DNA of 41,316 nucleotides from Sphingomonas sp. GM_Shp_1. Lineage in GTDB: Bacteria; Pseudomonadota; Alphaproteobacteria; Sphingomonadales; Sphingomonadaceae. The translations under genes were made by a program, and so were the position numbers. Location: NCBI RefSeq assembly GCF_026540895.1, contig NZ_JALNUR010000027.1, forward strand, positions 1 through 41,316, written 5' to 3'. Every line of letters begins with the position of its first letter. Positions within the stretch are counted from its first letter, which is position 1. The notes below the pieces were generated by a model that ran no database searches, was not told where the DNA came from, and saw only the letters and a list, made by a program, of their open reading frames with translations. This document shows, piece by piece, positions 9,044-18,490 of this stretch.

Positions 9044-9164
9044 CCCCGGCGGAGGCCGGGGTCCAGTTGCGGTGCGGTTCCGTTGGCGGGGGATCGCTGC
9101 CTCCCACGCGCCGAGGACCCGCAATCTCGACCAACAAGAAACTGGACCCCGGCCTTCGCCGGGG
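9044..9164. repeat. Palindromic repeat element, family B (paired inverted arms)
   Basis: Arms 9044-9068 and 9140-9164 are inverted copies differing at one of 25 bases. Each arm is itself a small hairpin (CCCCGGC...GCCGGGG) joined to TCCAGTT. A diverged element of the same design lies inside gspJ (21251-21355). It lies between the HAD gene and sufA. Confidence 0.8.
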
Positions 9165-9195
9165 AGCAGGAGTTGGGAGGCACCTTACCCCCCGA

Positions 9196-9286
9196 CCTCC
9201 GTTCAGCCTGAGCGAAGTCGAAGGGCACGGGATTCCGGGCCGAGGTTGGGGACATGCACTTCGACTTCGCTCCGTGCGAACGGAGG
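9196..9286. repeat. Palindromic repeat element, family A
   Basis: An arm starting CCTCCGTTC and ending GTCGAAG is followed by its imperfect inverted copy (CTTCGAC...GAACGGAGG). Related copies lie at 22337-22420 (inside gspH) and 29975-30130. It lies just downstream of sufA. Confidence 0.8.
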
Positions 9287-9317
9287 CAAAGCGTGGGGCA
9301 AGGAACGCCCCCTCACC

Positions 9318-9671
9318 TCAAACCGTGAAGCTCTCTCCGCACCCGCACGCGCCCTTGGCGTTGGGGTTCTGGAACACGAACCCGGCGGTGAAGTCGTCCT
9401 CGACCCAGTCCATGGTCGACCCGATCAGATACAGGATCGACCCGCCATCGACGAACAAAGTCCCACCCGGCGTATCGATCTTCTCGTCGAACGCCTTGGC
9501 CTCGGTCACGTAATCCACCGAATAGGCCAGCCCCGAACAGCCCCGGCGCGGGGTCGACAGCTTGACCCCGATCGCCCCTTCGGGCGCGCGGCCCATCAGG
9601 TCGGCAATCCGCGCCTCGGCCGAAGGTGTCAGGTTCAGCGCGGCGGGACGCGGACGCAGGGTGGTCGCCAT
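9318..9671 (-). CDS. sufA: Fe-S cluster assembly A-type carrier SufA/IscA family
   Basis: 117 residues. A-type carrier that receives a nascent Fe-S cluster from the SufBCD scaffold and passes it to apoproteins. The three conserved cluster-binding cysteines are present: C45 (RRGCSG), and C109 and C111 in the C-terminal GACGCGESF motif. Last gene of the suf operon, two bases after sufT. Context supports SufA over IscA, since no isc genes are nearby. Family A and B repeats follow. Confidence 0.94.
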   Translation of the reverse strand: MATTLRPRPAALNLTPSAEARIADLMGRAPEGAIGVKLSTPRRGCSGLAYSVDYVTEAKAFDEKIDTPGGTLFVDGGSILYLIGSTMDWVEDDFTAGFVFQNPNAKGACGCGESFTV

Positions 9672-9673
9672 GG

Positions 9674-10132
9674 TCAGAGCATCCCCAGTTCGAGCTTGGC
9701 CTCATCCGACATCTTCTGCGGGTCCCAGGGCGGGTCCCAGATCAGGTTGACGTCGGCCGTCGCGATCCCAGGCACCGCCGAGACGCGCAATTCGACCTCG
9801 CCCGGCATCGACTCGGCGACCGGGCAATGCGGGGTGGTCAGCGTCATGGTGACGACGGCATGGCCGCCCTCGGTCACTTCCACGCCATAGATCAGCCCCA
9901 GGTCATAGATATTGACCGGGATTTCGGGGTCGTAGATTTCCTTCAGCGCGTCGATGATCCCGTCATAGAGCGCGCCGCCCGGCTGGGTCGGATCGTCACT
10001 GGTCGGCTTTTGCGAGAGGAAGCCCGACAGGTAATCGCGCTGCCGTTCCACTGGAGCCTCGACGACATCCTGCACGCGCGCCTTGGGCGGCGACGCGACG
10101 CTGTCCACTTGCTCGACCTTGAAATCGCTCAT
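9674..10132 (-). CDS. sufT: SufT / MIP18-family (DUF59) Fe-S assembly protein
   Basis: 152 residues. The C-terminal 100 residues form a DUF59/MIP18 domain (IYDPEIPVNIYDLGLIY, then the TTPHCP motif with its conserved cysteine). Bacterial SufT acts as a maturation or targeting factor for Fe-S proteins. The first 50 residues look flexible. The ATG overlaps the sufS stop (ATGA), showing translational coupling. Confidence 0.92.
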   Translation of the reverse strand: MSDFKVEQVDSVASPPKARVQDVVEAPVERQRDYLSGFLSQKPTSDDPTQPGGALYDGIIDALKEIYDPEIPVNIYDLGLIYGVEVTEGGHAVVTMTLTTPHCPVAESMPGEVELRVSAVPGIATADVNLIWDPPWDPQKMSDEAKLELGML

Positions 10133-11334
10133 CCGAAAATCCTCGTGACCCGCCGGACGCCATCCACCAGCGCCGCGACGTCATCGGGTCCGTTATACAC
10201 GCCGAAACTCGCCCGCGCGGTGGCGGGCAGGCCGAGTGCGTCCATCAGCGGCTGGGCGCAGTGATGGCCTGCGCGGATCGCCACCCGGCTCTCGTCCAAT
10301 ATGGTGCCGATATCGTGGGGATGAACCCCCTCGACCGCGAAACTGACGATTCCCGCCGAGTCTTCCGGGCCGAGCAGTCGCACCGAGTTGATCGCCGACA
10401 GCCCTTCGCGCGCCTGCGCCACCAGCGCCGCCTCATGCGCATGGATCGCGTCCAGGCCAATGCCGGTCACATAGTCGATGGCGGCATGGAGCCCCAGCGC
10501 ACCGACGATATGCGGCGTCCCCGCCTCGAACCGGCCGGGCGGCGGGGCGTAGGTGGTCTTCTCGAACGTCACCCGGTCGATCATCGACCCGCCACCCTGA
10601 TAGGGCGGCATCGCCTCCAGCAGTTCGGGCCGCGCCCACAGCACGCCGATGCCGGTCGGGCCGTAGAGCTTGTGCCCGGAAAAGACGTAGAAGTCGCAAT
10701 CCAGCGCCTTCACATCGACCGCGATGCGCGGCACCGCCTGGCACCCGTCGAGCAGGATCTTCGCCCCCACCCGATGCGCCAGATCGGCCGCGCGCCGCCC
10801 GTCGAGGACCGAGCCCAGCACGTTCGACACATGGCCCAGCGACACCAGCTTGTGCGCCGGGGTCAGCATGCGCTCCATCGCGTCCAAGTCGATGCGGTGA
10901 TCGGCGGTCAGCGGCAGCACGTCGATCGCGACGCCCAGCCGCTCAGCGACCATCTGCCACGGCACGATGTTGGAGTGGTGTTCCAGCATCGACAACAGGA
11001 TGCGATCGCCCGCCTTGAGGTTCGTCGCGGCCCAGCATTGCGCGACCAGGTTGATCCCCTCGGTCGCGCCGCGCGTGAAGACGATCTCGTTCGCGGACCC
11101 CGCGCCGATGAAATGCGCGGTCGCTTCCCGCGCCTTTTCATAGGCGACCGTCATGTCAGCCGAGCGCTGATAAACGCCGCGATGCACGGTGGCATAGCTG
11201 GTGTCATAGGCGCGGGTAATCGCGTCGATCACGCTTTGCGGCTTTTGCGCAGTCGCGGCGGTGTCGAGATAGGCCCAGCCTTCCGGGATCGCCGGAAAAT
11301 CCGACACGCGGTCGAGAGGAAACGCCGTCACCAT
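10129..11334 (-). CDS. sufS: Cysteine desulfurase SufS (PLP-dependent, class II)
   Basis: About 401 residues. It abstracts sulfur from L-cysteine for Fe-S cluster assembly, forming a persulfide. The PLP lysine is K222 in SGHKLYGPTGIG, the persulfide cysteine is C359 in RAGHHCAQPL, and the TRGATEGINLV phosphate-binding region is present. I chose ATG 11334 because GGGGAGG lies five bases upstream; an earlier ATG at 11394 lies in a repeat element. That ribosome site is itself the end of the repeat (see findings). No SufE or SufU sulfur acceptor gene is visible in this operon. Confidence 0.95.
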   Translation of the reverse strand: MVTAFPLDRVSDFPAIPEGWAYLDTAATAQKPQSVIDAITRAYDTSYATVHRGVYQRSADMTVAYEKAREATAHFIGAGSANEIVFTRGATEGINLVAQCWAATNLKAGDRILLSMLEHHSNIVPWQMVAERLGVAIDVLPLTADHRIDLDAMERMLTPAHKLVSLGHVSNVLGSVLDGRRAADLAHRVGAKILLDGCQAVPRIAVDVKALDCDFYVFSGHKLYGPTGIGVLWARPELLEAMPPYQGGGSMIDRVTFEKTTYAPPPGRFEAGTPHIVGALGLHAAIDYVTGIGLDAIHAHEAALVAQAREGLSAINSVRLLGPEDSAGIVSFAVEGVHPHDIGTILDESRVAIRAGHHCAQPLMDALGLPATARASFGVYNGPDDVAALVDGVRRVTRIFG

Positions 11335-11336
11335 CA

Positions 11337-11467
11337 AATCCTCCCCATCTTCGATGGGGAGGGGGACCGCCGCGAAGCGGTGGTGGAGGGGCAAGCCCCT
11401 CCGGCCCCTCCACCCCTCGGCTGACGCCGAGCGGTCCCCCTCCCCGCGCTACGCGCAGGGAGGAATT
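11337..11467. repeat. Composite palindromic repeat, family C, between sufD and sufS
   Basis: About 130 bases. Small hairpins at both ends (CTCCCC...GGGGAG) flank internal stems, and the outermost bases form an inverted repeat (AATCCTCCC / GGGAGGAATT). It shares its architecture with copies at 21758-21882 (inside gspI) and 35226-35352. Its end supplies the sufS ribosome-binding site. Confidence 0.85.
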
Positions 11468-11479
11468 GGGTGGTCAGAC

Positions 11480-12555
11480 TCAAAGCGCCGCCTCCAGCCA
11501 GGCATCCGCATCCGCCGCAAAGGCCTCGCGCACCACTTCGTTGCCGATCCGGTCGATCGCATCCGCCACGAAGGCGCGGGTCAGCAGCGCCTGCGCGCGG
11601 GGCTTCGGAATGCCACGGCTCTGCATGTAGAACAGCGCACGCGCATCGAGTTCGCCCACCGTGGCGCCATGCGCGCATTTCACGTCGTCGGCGAAAATCT
11701 CCAGCTCGGGCTTCAGATTCACCGTCGCCGTCCGCTGGAGCAGCAGGCCGCGAAGCGACTGTTCGCCATCGGTCTTCTGCGCATGACGCGCCACCTCGAC
11801 ACGAGCGGCAAGGCTCGCCTGGCTACGGTCGGCGGCGACCGCGCGCCACAGTTGGTGGCTCTGGCCGTTCAGCGCGGCATGGCGCAAGGCCACCGCGCAC
11901 TCCTGCTTCAGTTCGCCCTTGGTCAGCAGCGCGCCGCCAAACTCGGCATAGGCGCCGTCGCCGGTCTGGGTGATCCCGCCATCGATCCGCGCGCCCATGT
12001 TTCCCGCCGCCAGGAAGGTCGCGGTCAGGCTCGCGCCCTCGCCCAGTTCGGCTTCCTCGCGCAACGACACGAAACCGTCGTCCTGCAACAGCCGCACCGC
12101 CCGCATCAGCCGCGCCGAGGCGCTCAGCTTCACCCGCGTCAGCCGGTTGGTCCAGCCGCGCCCGACATAGGTCTCATAGACCTGCGCCGCCGCATCCTCC
12201 GCCAGCACGATCTCCGCGGGCAGGTGATTGGCCGCACCGCTGGCGACATGGACGATCTGCACGGGCTCTGCGACCGCATCGCGCTCCAGCCGCAGCGACC
12301 AGCCAATTCCCAGCGCTTGGCGACCCAGCGGATGATCGCTGGCGTCGATCTGGGTCAGTTGGACCGGGCCGAGGGTGCTGGCGCTCTCGTCCAACGCACC
12401 GTCCACGAACAGCAACCGCGCGCCGGGCAGGTCGAGGAAGCGATCCGCTCCCACCACGGCTTGCGCCCGCTCGCTCTCCGCCGCGCGCCGTAGCGCATCG
12501 AGATCGGCCCAGCGCCACGCCTCCTCGCGAGTCGAGGGGAGTTCCAGCGTGATCG

Positions 12556-12559
<4 letters not shown>
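11480..12559 (-). CDS. sufD: Fe-S cluster assembly scaffold subunit SufD
   Basis: 359 residues. SufD pairs with SufB in the SufBC2D scaffold complex. The beta-helical core and the C-terminal region with CAHGATVGELDARALFYMQSRG, typical of SufB/SufD, are present; the conserved cysteine and histidine lie in KCAHGAT. It begins with GTG overlapping the sufC stop (GTGA), so it is coupled to sufC. Confidence 0.94.
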
Positions 12560-13310
<751 letters not shown>

Positions 13311-13314
<4 letters not shown>

Positions 13315-13814
13315 CCGTCCAGGGAATAGCGCTTGCAGATGCGACCGACCGAGCTTCCGTCCGCAAGCGGCACGGGCGGTTTCACCGCGTGATCAATGAA
13401 TCCCATCTTTGCATAATATGTCTGCCCGCCGACATTATCGGCTCGAATGGTCGCGTTTAAGGCCTTGATCCCTGCGGCACGCGCCTTGTCGCACGTCGCT
13501 GCGAAGAGCGCCCGCCCGACGCCACGCTGGTTTCCGTCGATCCGGGCGTATGTGCCGATGTCAGCGACACCATCGGGCAAGACATCTCCAAAATCGCCAA
13601 GGATCTGGAAGCCTTCCAATCGGCCGCTCGCAGGATCGACGGCGACCACCGCGGAAATCATGTGCGGCCCGATAAGATACGCATCGCGCAACGCTTCAGC
13701 GGTAAAGGGCTGCTGAAAGGCGGTCGTACCACCACGCTCGATGATCGCGTTGATCAGATCGGCCAGTTCCTGTGCGTCCTCAGGCCGAACGTCACGAATT
13801 TCGAGGTCGCTCAC
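13311..13814 (-). CDS. GNAT-family N-acetyltransferase embedded in the suf operon
   Basis: 167 residues. Classic GNAT fold: the N-terminus starts with [14 protein letters not shown], the acetyl-CoA loop is in [14 protein letters not shown], and the C-terminal beta-alpha region is [13 protein letters not shown]. The group resembles small-substrate acetyltransferases (phosphinothricin or amino-acid type); the acceptor is unknown. It starts with GTG overlapping the sufB stop, and its own stop overlaps the sufC ATG, so it is fully coupled to both. It is not a standard suf gene. The GC looks slightly lower here than in the neighbours, which may mean later insertion. Confidence 0.9.
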
Positions 13815-15274
13815 CCCACGCTCCCTTCCAGCGAGATCCCGAGCAGCTTCTGCGCCTCGACCGCGAACTCCATCGGGAGTTGCTGCAAGACCTCACGCGC
13901 AAAACCATTGACGATCAACGCGACGGCCGCCTCCTGGTCCAACCCGCGCGACATCGCGTAGAAAAGCTGGTCCTCGCTGATCTTGCTGGTCGTCGCCTCA
14001 TGCTCGATCTGCGCGCTGGGGTTCTTCACCTCGATATAGGGCACGGTATGCGCGCCGCACTGGTCGCCCAGCAACAGGCTGTCGCACTGGGTGAAGTTGC
14101 GGACATTCTCGGCGGTCGCCGCCACGCGGACGAGCCCGCGATAGGTGTTGTCCGAACGCCCGGCCGAAATCCCCTTCGACACGATGGTCGAGCGGGTGTT
14201 CTTGCCGAGATGGATCATCTTGGTGCCGGTATCGGCCTGCTGGCGGTTGTTCGTCACCGCCACCGAGTAGAACTCACCCACCGAGCCGTCGCCCGCCAGC
14301 ACGCAGGACGGGTATTTCCACGTCACCGCCGAGCCGGTTTCGACCTGTGTCCACGACACCTTGCTGTTCTTGCCCTGGCACAGCGCGCGCTTGGTGACGA
14401 AATTGTAGATGCCGCCGACGCCATTCTCGTCGCCCGGATACCAGTTCTGGACGGTCGAATATTTGATCTCCGCATCGTCCAGCGCGACCAGCTCGACCAC
14501 CGCCGCGTGCAACTGGTTCTCGTCGCGCATCGGCGCGGTGCAGCCCTCGAGATAGGAGACATAGGCCCCCTTGTCCGCGACGATCAGCGTCCGTTCGAAC
14601 TGGCCGGTATTCTCCGCATTGATGCGGAAATAGGTGGACAGCTCCATCGGGCAACGGACGCCCTCGGGCACATAGACGAACGTCCCGTCGGAGAAGACCG
14701 CCGAGTTGAGCGTCGCGAAATAATTGTCACGCTGCGGCACGACCTTGCCCAGCCACTTGCGGACCAGCTCGGGATATTCCTTGATCGCCTCGGAGATCGA
14801 GCGGAAGATGACCCCCGCCGCTTCCAGCTCCTTGCGGAAGGTCGTCGCGACCGAGACGCTGTCGAACACCGCGTCCACCGCGACCCTGCGCGCGCCCTCG
14901 ACGCCCGCCAGCACTTCCTGCTCGGCTATCGGGATGCCCAGCTTCTCATAGGTCCGCCGAATCTCGGGATCGAGCTCGTCCAGCGACGCGATCGTCTTCT
15001 TCTGCTTCGGCTCAGCGTAGTAATACGCGTCCTGATAGTCGATCGGCGGGATGTTGAGCTTGGCCCAGTCCGGCGTCTCCAGCGTCTGCCACAGACGGAA
15101 CGCCTTCAGCCGCCAGTCGAGCATCCATTCGGGCTCGCCCTTCTTGGCCGAGATATAGCGGACCGTATCCTCGCTCAGCCCCTTGGGCGCGAAGTCCTGC
15201 TCGATCTCGGTGGCGAAGCCCCACTCATATTTCTTGTTGGCGGCGGCAAGCGCCTCTGCATTCTTCGTGGCCAT
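13811..15274 (-). CDS. sufB: Fe-S cluster assembly scaffold subunit SufB
   Basis: 487 residues, normal SufB length. Scaffold on which Fe-S clusters are built. Conserved blocks include [29 protein letters not shown] (with the key cysteine near the scaffold site) and the [19 protein letters not shown] stretch near the SufD interface. It starts one base into the stop of the regulator (TGATG). It is the first structural gene of the operon. Confidence 0.97.
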   Translation of the reverse strand: MATKNAEALAAANKKYEWGFATEIEQDFAPKGLSEDTVRYISAKKGEPEWMLDWRLKAFRLWQTLETPDWAKLNIPPIDYQDAYYYAEPKQKKTIASLDELDPEIRRTYEKLGIPIAEQEVLAGVEGARRVAVDAVFDSVSVATTFRKELEAAGVIFRSISEAIKEYPELVRKWLGKVVPQRDNYFATLNSAVFSDGTFVYVPEGVRCPMELSTYFRINAENTGQFERTLIVADKGAYVSYLEGCTAPMRDENQLHAAVVELVALDDAEIKYSTVQNWYPGDENGVGGIYNFVTKRALCQGKNSKVSWTQVETGSAVTWKYPSCVLAGDGSVGEFYSVAVTNNRQQADTGTKMIHLGKNTRSTIVSKGISAGRSDNTYRGLVRVAATAENVRNFTQCDSLLLGDQCGAHTVPYIEVKNPSAQIEHEATTSKISEDQLFYAMSRGLDQEAAVALIVNGFAREVLQQLPMEFAVEAQKLLGISLEGSVG

Positions 15275-15729
15275 CAGGCGAATACCCCCGGACGCGGCGA
15301 CGCGCCCATCACTTGCGAATCAACAGGATCGGCGGCGAGCGTCGCGAGCGTCACCCCGGAAAAGGCGGCGCGTACCGCCTGATTGACGACATGCCAATGC
15401 GGCCGGACGCGGCATTGCATTTCCAGGCCGCAGTCATGTGCGGCCCCCTCGACACAGGCGGTCAGCGCGATCGGGCCGTCCACCGCCTCGACGATATCGG
15501 CCAAGCTGATCGTGTCGGCCGCACGGGCGAGGCGGATGCCACCGCCGGTGCCGCGCGTGCTTTCGATCAGGCCCGCGCTCGCCAGACGGCTGACCAGCTT
15601 CTGCGCGGTGGGGAGCGGGACGCCCGTCTGCCCGGCCAGCAGAGTCGCATTGCTCCGCCCGCCCACGCCTTCGCGTGCGGCGGCGGTCATCATCACGACC
15701 GCATAATCGGCTAGGCTGGATAGGCGCAT
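15274..15729 (-). CDS. Rrf2-family Fe-S regulator of the suf operon
   Basis: About 151 residues. Winged-helix Rrf2 protein, matching the SUF system regulator type. The N-terminal DNA-binding half starts [14 protein letters not shown], and the [10 protein letters not shown] wing is clear. Three cysteines (C92, C100, C106) are spaced like the [2Fe-2S] ligands of IscR, so it probably senses Fe-S status and represses or activates its own operon. ATG 15729 has GGGAG four bases upstream; the longer frame to 15942 runs through repeats. Its stop overlaps the sufB ATG. Confidence 0.93.
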   Translation of the reverse strand: MRLSSLADYAVVMMTAAAREGVGGRSNATLLAGQTGVPLPTAQKLVSRLASAGLIESTRGTGGGIRLARAADTISLADIVEAVDGPIALTACVEGAAHDCGLEMQCRVRPHWHVVNQAVRAAFSGVTLATLAADPVDSQVMGASPRPGVFA

Positions 15730-15735
15730 GATCTC

Positions 15736-15762
15736 CCAATCGGATGGATTTGATCCGATTGG
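15736..15762 (-). promoter_or_regulatory. Perfect inverted repeat upstream of the Rrf2 regulator, candidate operator
   Basis: Arms CCAATCGGAT (15736-15745) and ATCCGATTGG (15753-15762) are exact inverted copies around a 7-base spacer, ending at the ribosome site of the regulator. A TTGACG sequence about 25 bases further upstream could be a -35 element. Position and symmetry fit autoregulation by the dimeric Rrf2 protein; the same palindrome could instead fold in the mRNA. Confidence 0.6.
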
Positions 15763-15861
15763 CAAATGGGCGCGGGGGGACGGTTCGTCAACCGCGAATG
15801 CGTACGGGAATTTCGATGGGTGTGAGTGAGGAGTGAGGCTTGCCCCTCTCTTCCTTCTTAA

Positions 15862-15968
15862 GCCCCTCCCGCAGGCGGGAGGGGTTTGGGGAGGGCATGG
15901 GGTCTCATGGAGCCTGTCGCCCGTGGCTTGGCCCTCCCCCATCCCCTCCCGCTTGCGGGAGGGGCGTG
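15862..15968. repeat. Palindromic repeat, family D, two facing copies
   Basis: Two units built on CCCCTCCCGC...GCGGGAGGGG, each followed or preceded by a GGGAGGGC/GCCCTCCC extension, face each other across about 40 bases (15863-15898 and 15931-15968). The second unit is nearly identical to 26021-26058 inside gspE. The element separates the dehydrogenase stop from the Rrf2 gene and may also end transcription. Confidence 0.8.
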
Positions 15969-15991
15969 GGACTCAGCAGCGTGAGACTGCC

Positions 15992-17038
15992 TTACCGCCC
16001 GATCAGGCCTTGCGCGATTTCGTCCGCGACATCCGACGCCGGGTGGCCCGTCTCCGCCGAACGCTGCCACACCTGTTCCAACCGCTCGGGGATCTTGGCG
16101 ATGCGCGCCATGACCTCGGCCTCGTCGCCCTGGCCCAGATATTCCAGACCGACATTGATGATCCCACCCGCATTGATGACATAGTCGGGCGCATAGAGGA
16201 TGCCCGCCTCCGCCACACGTGCACCGTCTTCGCGGGTCGCAAGCTGGTTGTTGGCGCCGCCCGCCACGACCTTGGCCTTCAGCCGCTGGATCGAATCCGC
16301 CGTCAGCACCGCGCCCAGCGCATTGGGGCTCACCAGATCGACATCGGCGAACAGAATCTCGTCGGCCGGGGCAACGCTGGCGCCCAGTTCCGCTGCCATC
16401 GCTTCGGCACGTGCCTGGTTCACATCGGCGATGGTCAACACCGCACCGTCCTTGGCCAGCAGCTTGGCGAGCCCGCCGCCGACCGAGCCGACGCCCTGGA
16501 TCGCGACGCGCACGCCCTTCATGTCGGTCGCGCCCAGCCCGCGCTTGGCGGCGGCCTTCACGCCCAGATAGACGCCATGCGCCGTGTACGGGCCGGGGTC
16601 GCCGCCTGCCGCCCCGCTCGCCACCGGCAGGCCGGAGACATAGCGGGTCTGGGTCGCGATGACCTTCATCCGCTCCTCGGACATGCCGACATCTTCCGCC
16701 GTGACATAACGACCGCCGAGCGACTCGACCGCGCGGCCGAACGCTTCCAGCTGCGCGGTGGTGATGACATCGCCCGGCTTGGCCGCGAGCACCACGCCCT
16801 TGCCGCCGCCTAGCGCGAGGCCCGCCATCGCATTCTTGTAGCTCATGCCGCGCGACAGGCGCAGCGCGTCGGTGATGGCGAGCGCGGGCGTGGCATAATG
16901 CCAGAAGCGCGCCCCACCCGCCGCCGGGCCGAGATGCGTCGAGTGCACCGCGATCACCGCCTGCAATCCCGAGGCGGGATCGGTGAACAGGTGCACGCCC
17001 TCATGCGCGTCGAAATCGGGAAAGCCCCAGTTCGTCAT
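15992..17038 (-). CDS. Leucine/valine/phenylalanine dehydrogenase (Glu/Leu/Phe/Val family)
   Basis: About 348 residues. Catalyses NAD-dependent oxidative deamination of a branched-chain or aromatic amino acid. The substrate half has GPAAGGARFWHY and GLALGGGKGVV, whose lysine (K80) is catalytic. The NAD half has the GVGSVGGGLAKLL Rossmann loop. Length and motifs fit leucine or valine dehydrogenases better than hexameric glutamate dehydrogenases. I chose ATG 17038 because AAGGAC precedes it; an ATG at 17059 is also in frame. Located between a repeat and tRNA-His. Confidence 0.92.
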   Translation of the reverse strand: MTNWGFPDFDAHEGVHLFTDPASGLQAVIAVHSTHLGPAAGGARFWHYATPALAITDALRLSRGMSYKNAMAGLALGGGKGVVLAAKPGDVITTAQLEAFGRAVESLGGRYVTAEDVGMSEERMKVIATQTRYVSGLPVASGAAGGDPGPYTAHGVYLGVKAAAKRGLGATDMKGVRVAIQGVGSVGGGLAKLLAKDGAVLTIADVNQARAEAMAAELGASVAPADEILFADVDLVSPNALGAVLTADSIQRLKAKVVAGGANNQLATREDGARVAEAGILYAPDYVINAGGIINVGLEYLGQGDEAEVMARIAKIPERLEQVWQRSAETGHPASDVADEIAQGLIGR

Positions 17039-17169
17039 GCTCGTCCTTCGGTCCGACAAATGCGGAACCGGACCGAGACTGCCGACCCGGCCACCCTATC
17101 GGTGAGGATTGAGGGGGGACACGGGCGTGAGTAAGGCCGGTGCCGTGGCCATGATATGGCCGAAAAGAA

Positions 17170-17247
17170 TGGGGCGACCGACGGGACTTGAACCCGCAAC
17201 TTCCGGCATCACAAGCCGGCGCTCTAACCAATTGAACTACGGTCGCC
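17170..17247 (-). tRNA. tRNA-His (anticodon GTG), with encoded G-1 and CCA
   Basis: Minus-strand cloverleaf. G-1 is at 17247, the acceptor is GCGACCG pairing with CGGTCGC, and the anticodon stem CCGGC/GCCGG encloses loop TTGTGAT with anticodon GTG. The T-arm GCGGGTTCAAGTCCCGT follows. C73 pairs with the encoded G-1, the histidine identity element, and CCA occupies 17172-17170. Some alphaproteobacteria lack G-1:C73, so its presence is worth noting. Confidence 0.95.
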
Positions 17248-17294
17248 GCGAAGGATTGCGCCCCTAAACGGGTTGAAGCCCCTTCGTCAAGCGG

Positions 17295-18017
17295 TCAAAA
17301 GCGGCCCTCTGCCGAAAGTCGATATCCCCCGCCCGAACCGGCGACGAAGCCCAGTTGCTCCAGCTTCGCCGCCGCCGCCGGATCGCCGGGCGTCAGGACC
17401 AGGTCGGCGGTGTAGCGGCCATCGGGGCGGATTCGCAGATTGACCGCCTCCGTGCCGCCCTGCCCGGTCATGGGTAGCAGCAGCGCACCCGCCTCGCACC
17501 GCGCATTGCCCATCATCGTCGGCGGGAGCGGCAGGCCGCCCGCATCGCCCGTCACCGTCGCGCGGACACGCCCGCCGGCTTCCTCGCACACGCCGTCGCG
17601 GAACTTCACCGTCACGTCTTCCAGCGCCAGGGTGGTGACCGGCAGGGGAGTGAACAGCGCGGCGGCGGGCAGGCTGGCGGTGACGCCGTCGATTCCCATC
17701 GCATGGCGGCTGATCGTTGCCGCGCCCATGATCGGACGGCCATCTGCGCCCGCGCCCTCGAAAGCGAGCTTCGCCCGCCCCACCAGCAGCGCGAAGGGTG
17801 AAAGCGACACGCGCAAATCGCCCAGCGCGACGTCGCCGAACCGTGCCTCCAACAGGCTGCCGCCCCAGATGGTGCCGCCGACCCGGCGCGCGCTCAGCCC
17901 TTCCTCGGCTAGGCCCGTCGCGCCCAGCGCGAGCCGCATCGGCAGGAACACGATCAGCGCCATGACCAGCATGGCTGCGAACAGCACCGAAGGCCGCGTG
18001 GTCATCCGCAACCGCAT
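17295..18017 (-). CDS. gspN: Type II secretion system protein GspN
   Basis: About 240 residues, last gene of the gsp operon. An N-terminal membrane segment (SVLFAAMLVMALIVFLPM) is followed by a periplasmic region with the GTIWGG motif typical of GspN. GspN is an accessory inner-membrane component, not universal in T2SS. Its ATG overlaps the gspM stop (TGATG); a GTG directly before is possible. tRNA-His lies downstream. Confidence 0.87.
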   Translation of the reverse strand: MRLRMTTRPSVLFAAMLVMALIVFLPMRLALGATGLAEEGLSARRVGGTIWGGSLLEARFGDVALGDLRVSLSPFALLVGRAKLAFEGAGADGRPIMGAATISRHAMGIDGVTASLPAAALFTPLPVTTLALEDVTVKFRDGVCEEAGGRVRATVTGDAGGLPLPPTMMGNARCEAGALLLPMTGQGGTEAVNLRIRPDGRYTADLVLTPGDPAAAAKLEQLGFVAGSGGGYRLSAEGRF

Positions 18018-18490
18018 CACGACACCCGCGTCCGCAGGATCAGCGCCACGCCCACCGTCCGGTCGCCATTGTCGGTCAGTGTCGCCTGTTCGACCAGCAC
18101 CCCGCCCCGCTCCAGCCGGGCCAGCCAGGGGGTCAGCGCGGACGCCCGCGCCGAGGCGATCTGCGCCCGCACCCGACCGGGGCCGTCCTCGGTCAGCGCG
18201 GACAAGGTAAAGCCCGCCTGCTCCGCCGACAGCCGCACCGTATCGGCCAGCGTCCCCGCCAGCGCGGGCGGACGCCGCCGCCCTGCCCGCAGTTCGTCGG
18301 CGATGGCCTGTGCGTCACCCAGCCGGATCACCGCATCGGCATGGCGTTCGCGCGCGCTCGACAGGCCGTCGCCCAGCGGCCGCAACAAGCCACCCCAGAC
18401 GATCGTCACGATCAGCAGCGCGCCCATGACCAGCAGCAGCCGCTTCTCCCGCGTCGAGCGCCCGTCGAACCAGAGTTTCAGCGCCTTCAT
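18017..18490 (-). CDS. gspM: Type II secretion system protein GspM
   Basis: 157 residues. Bitopic inner-membrane protein of the assembly platform that pairs with GspL. A short cytoplasmic tail (MKALKLWFDGRSTREK) precedes one membrane helix (about 18-36), then a periplasmic ferredoxin-like domain. The start overlaps the gspL stop by four bases (ATGA). GspM proteins diverge strongly, so position in the operon adds much of the support. Confidence 0.9.
   Translation of the reverse strand: MKALKLWFDGRSTREKRLLLVMGALLIVTIVWGGLLRPLGDGLSSARERHADAVIRLGDAQAIADELRAGRRRPPALAGTLADTVRLSAEQAGFTLSALTEDGPGRVRAQIASARASALTPWLARLERGGVLVEQATLTDNGDRTVGVALILRTRVS

Noticed and set aside
13772..15382. A 536-residue open frame antisense to sufB
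   Set aside because: A GC-rich shadow frame; sufB on the other strand is fully conserved over the same bases.
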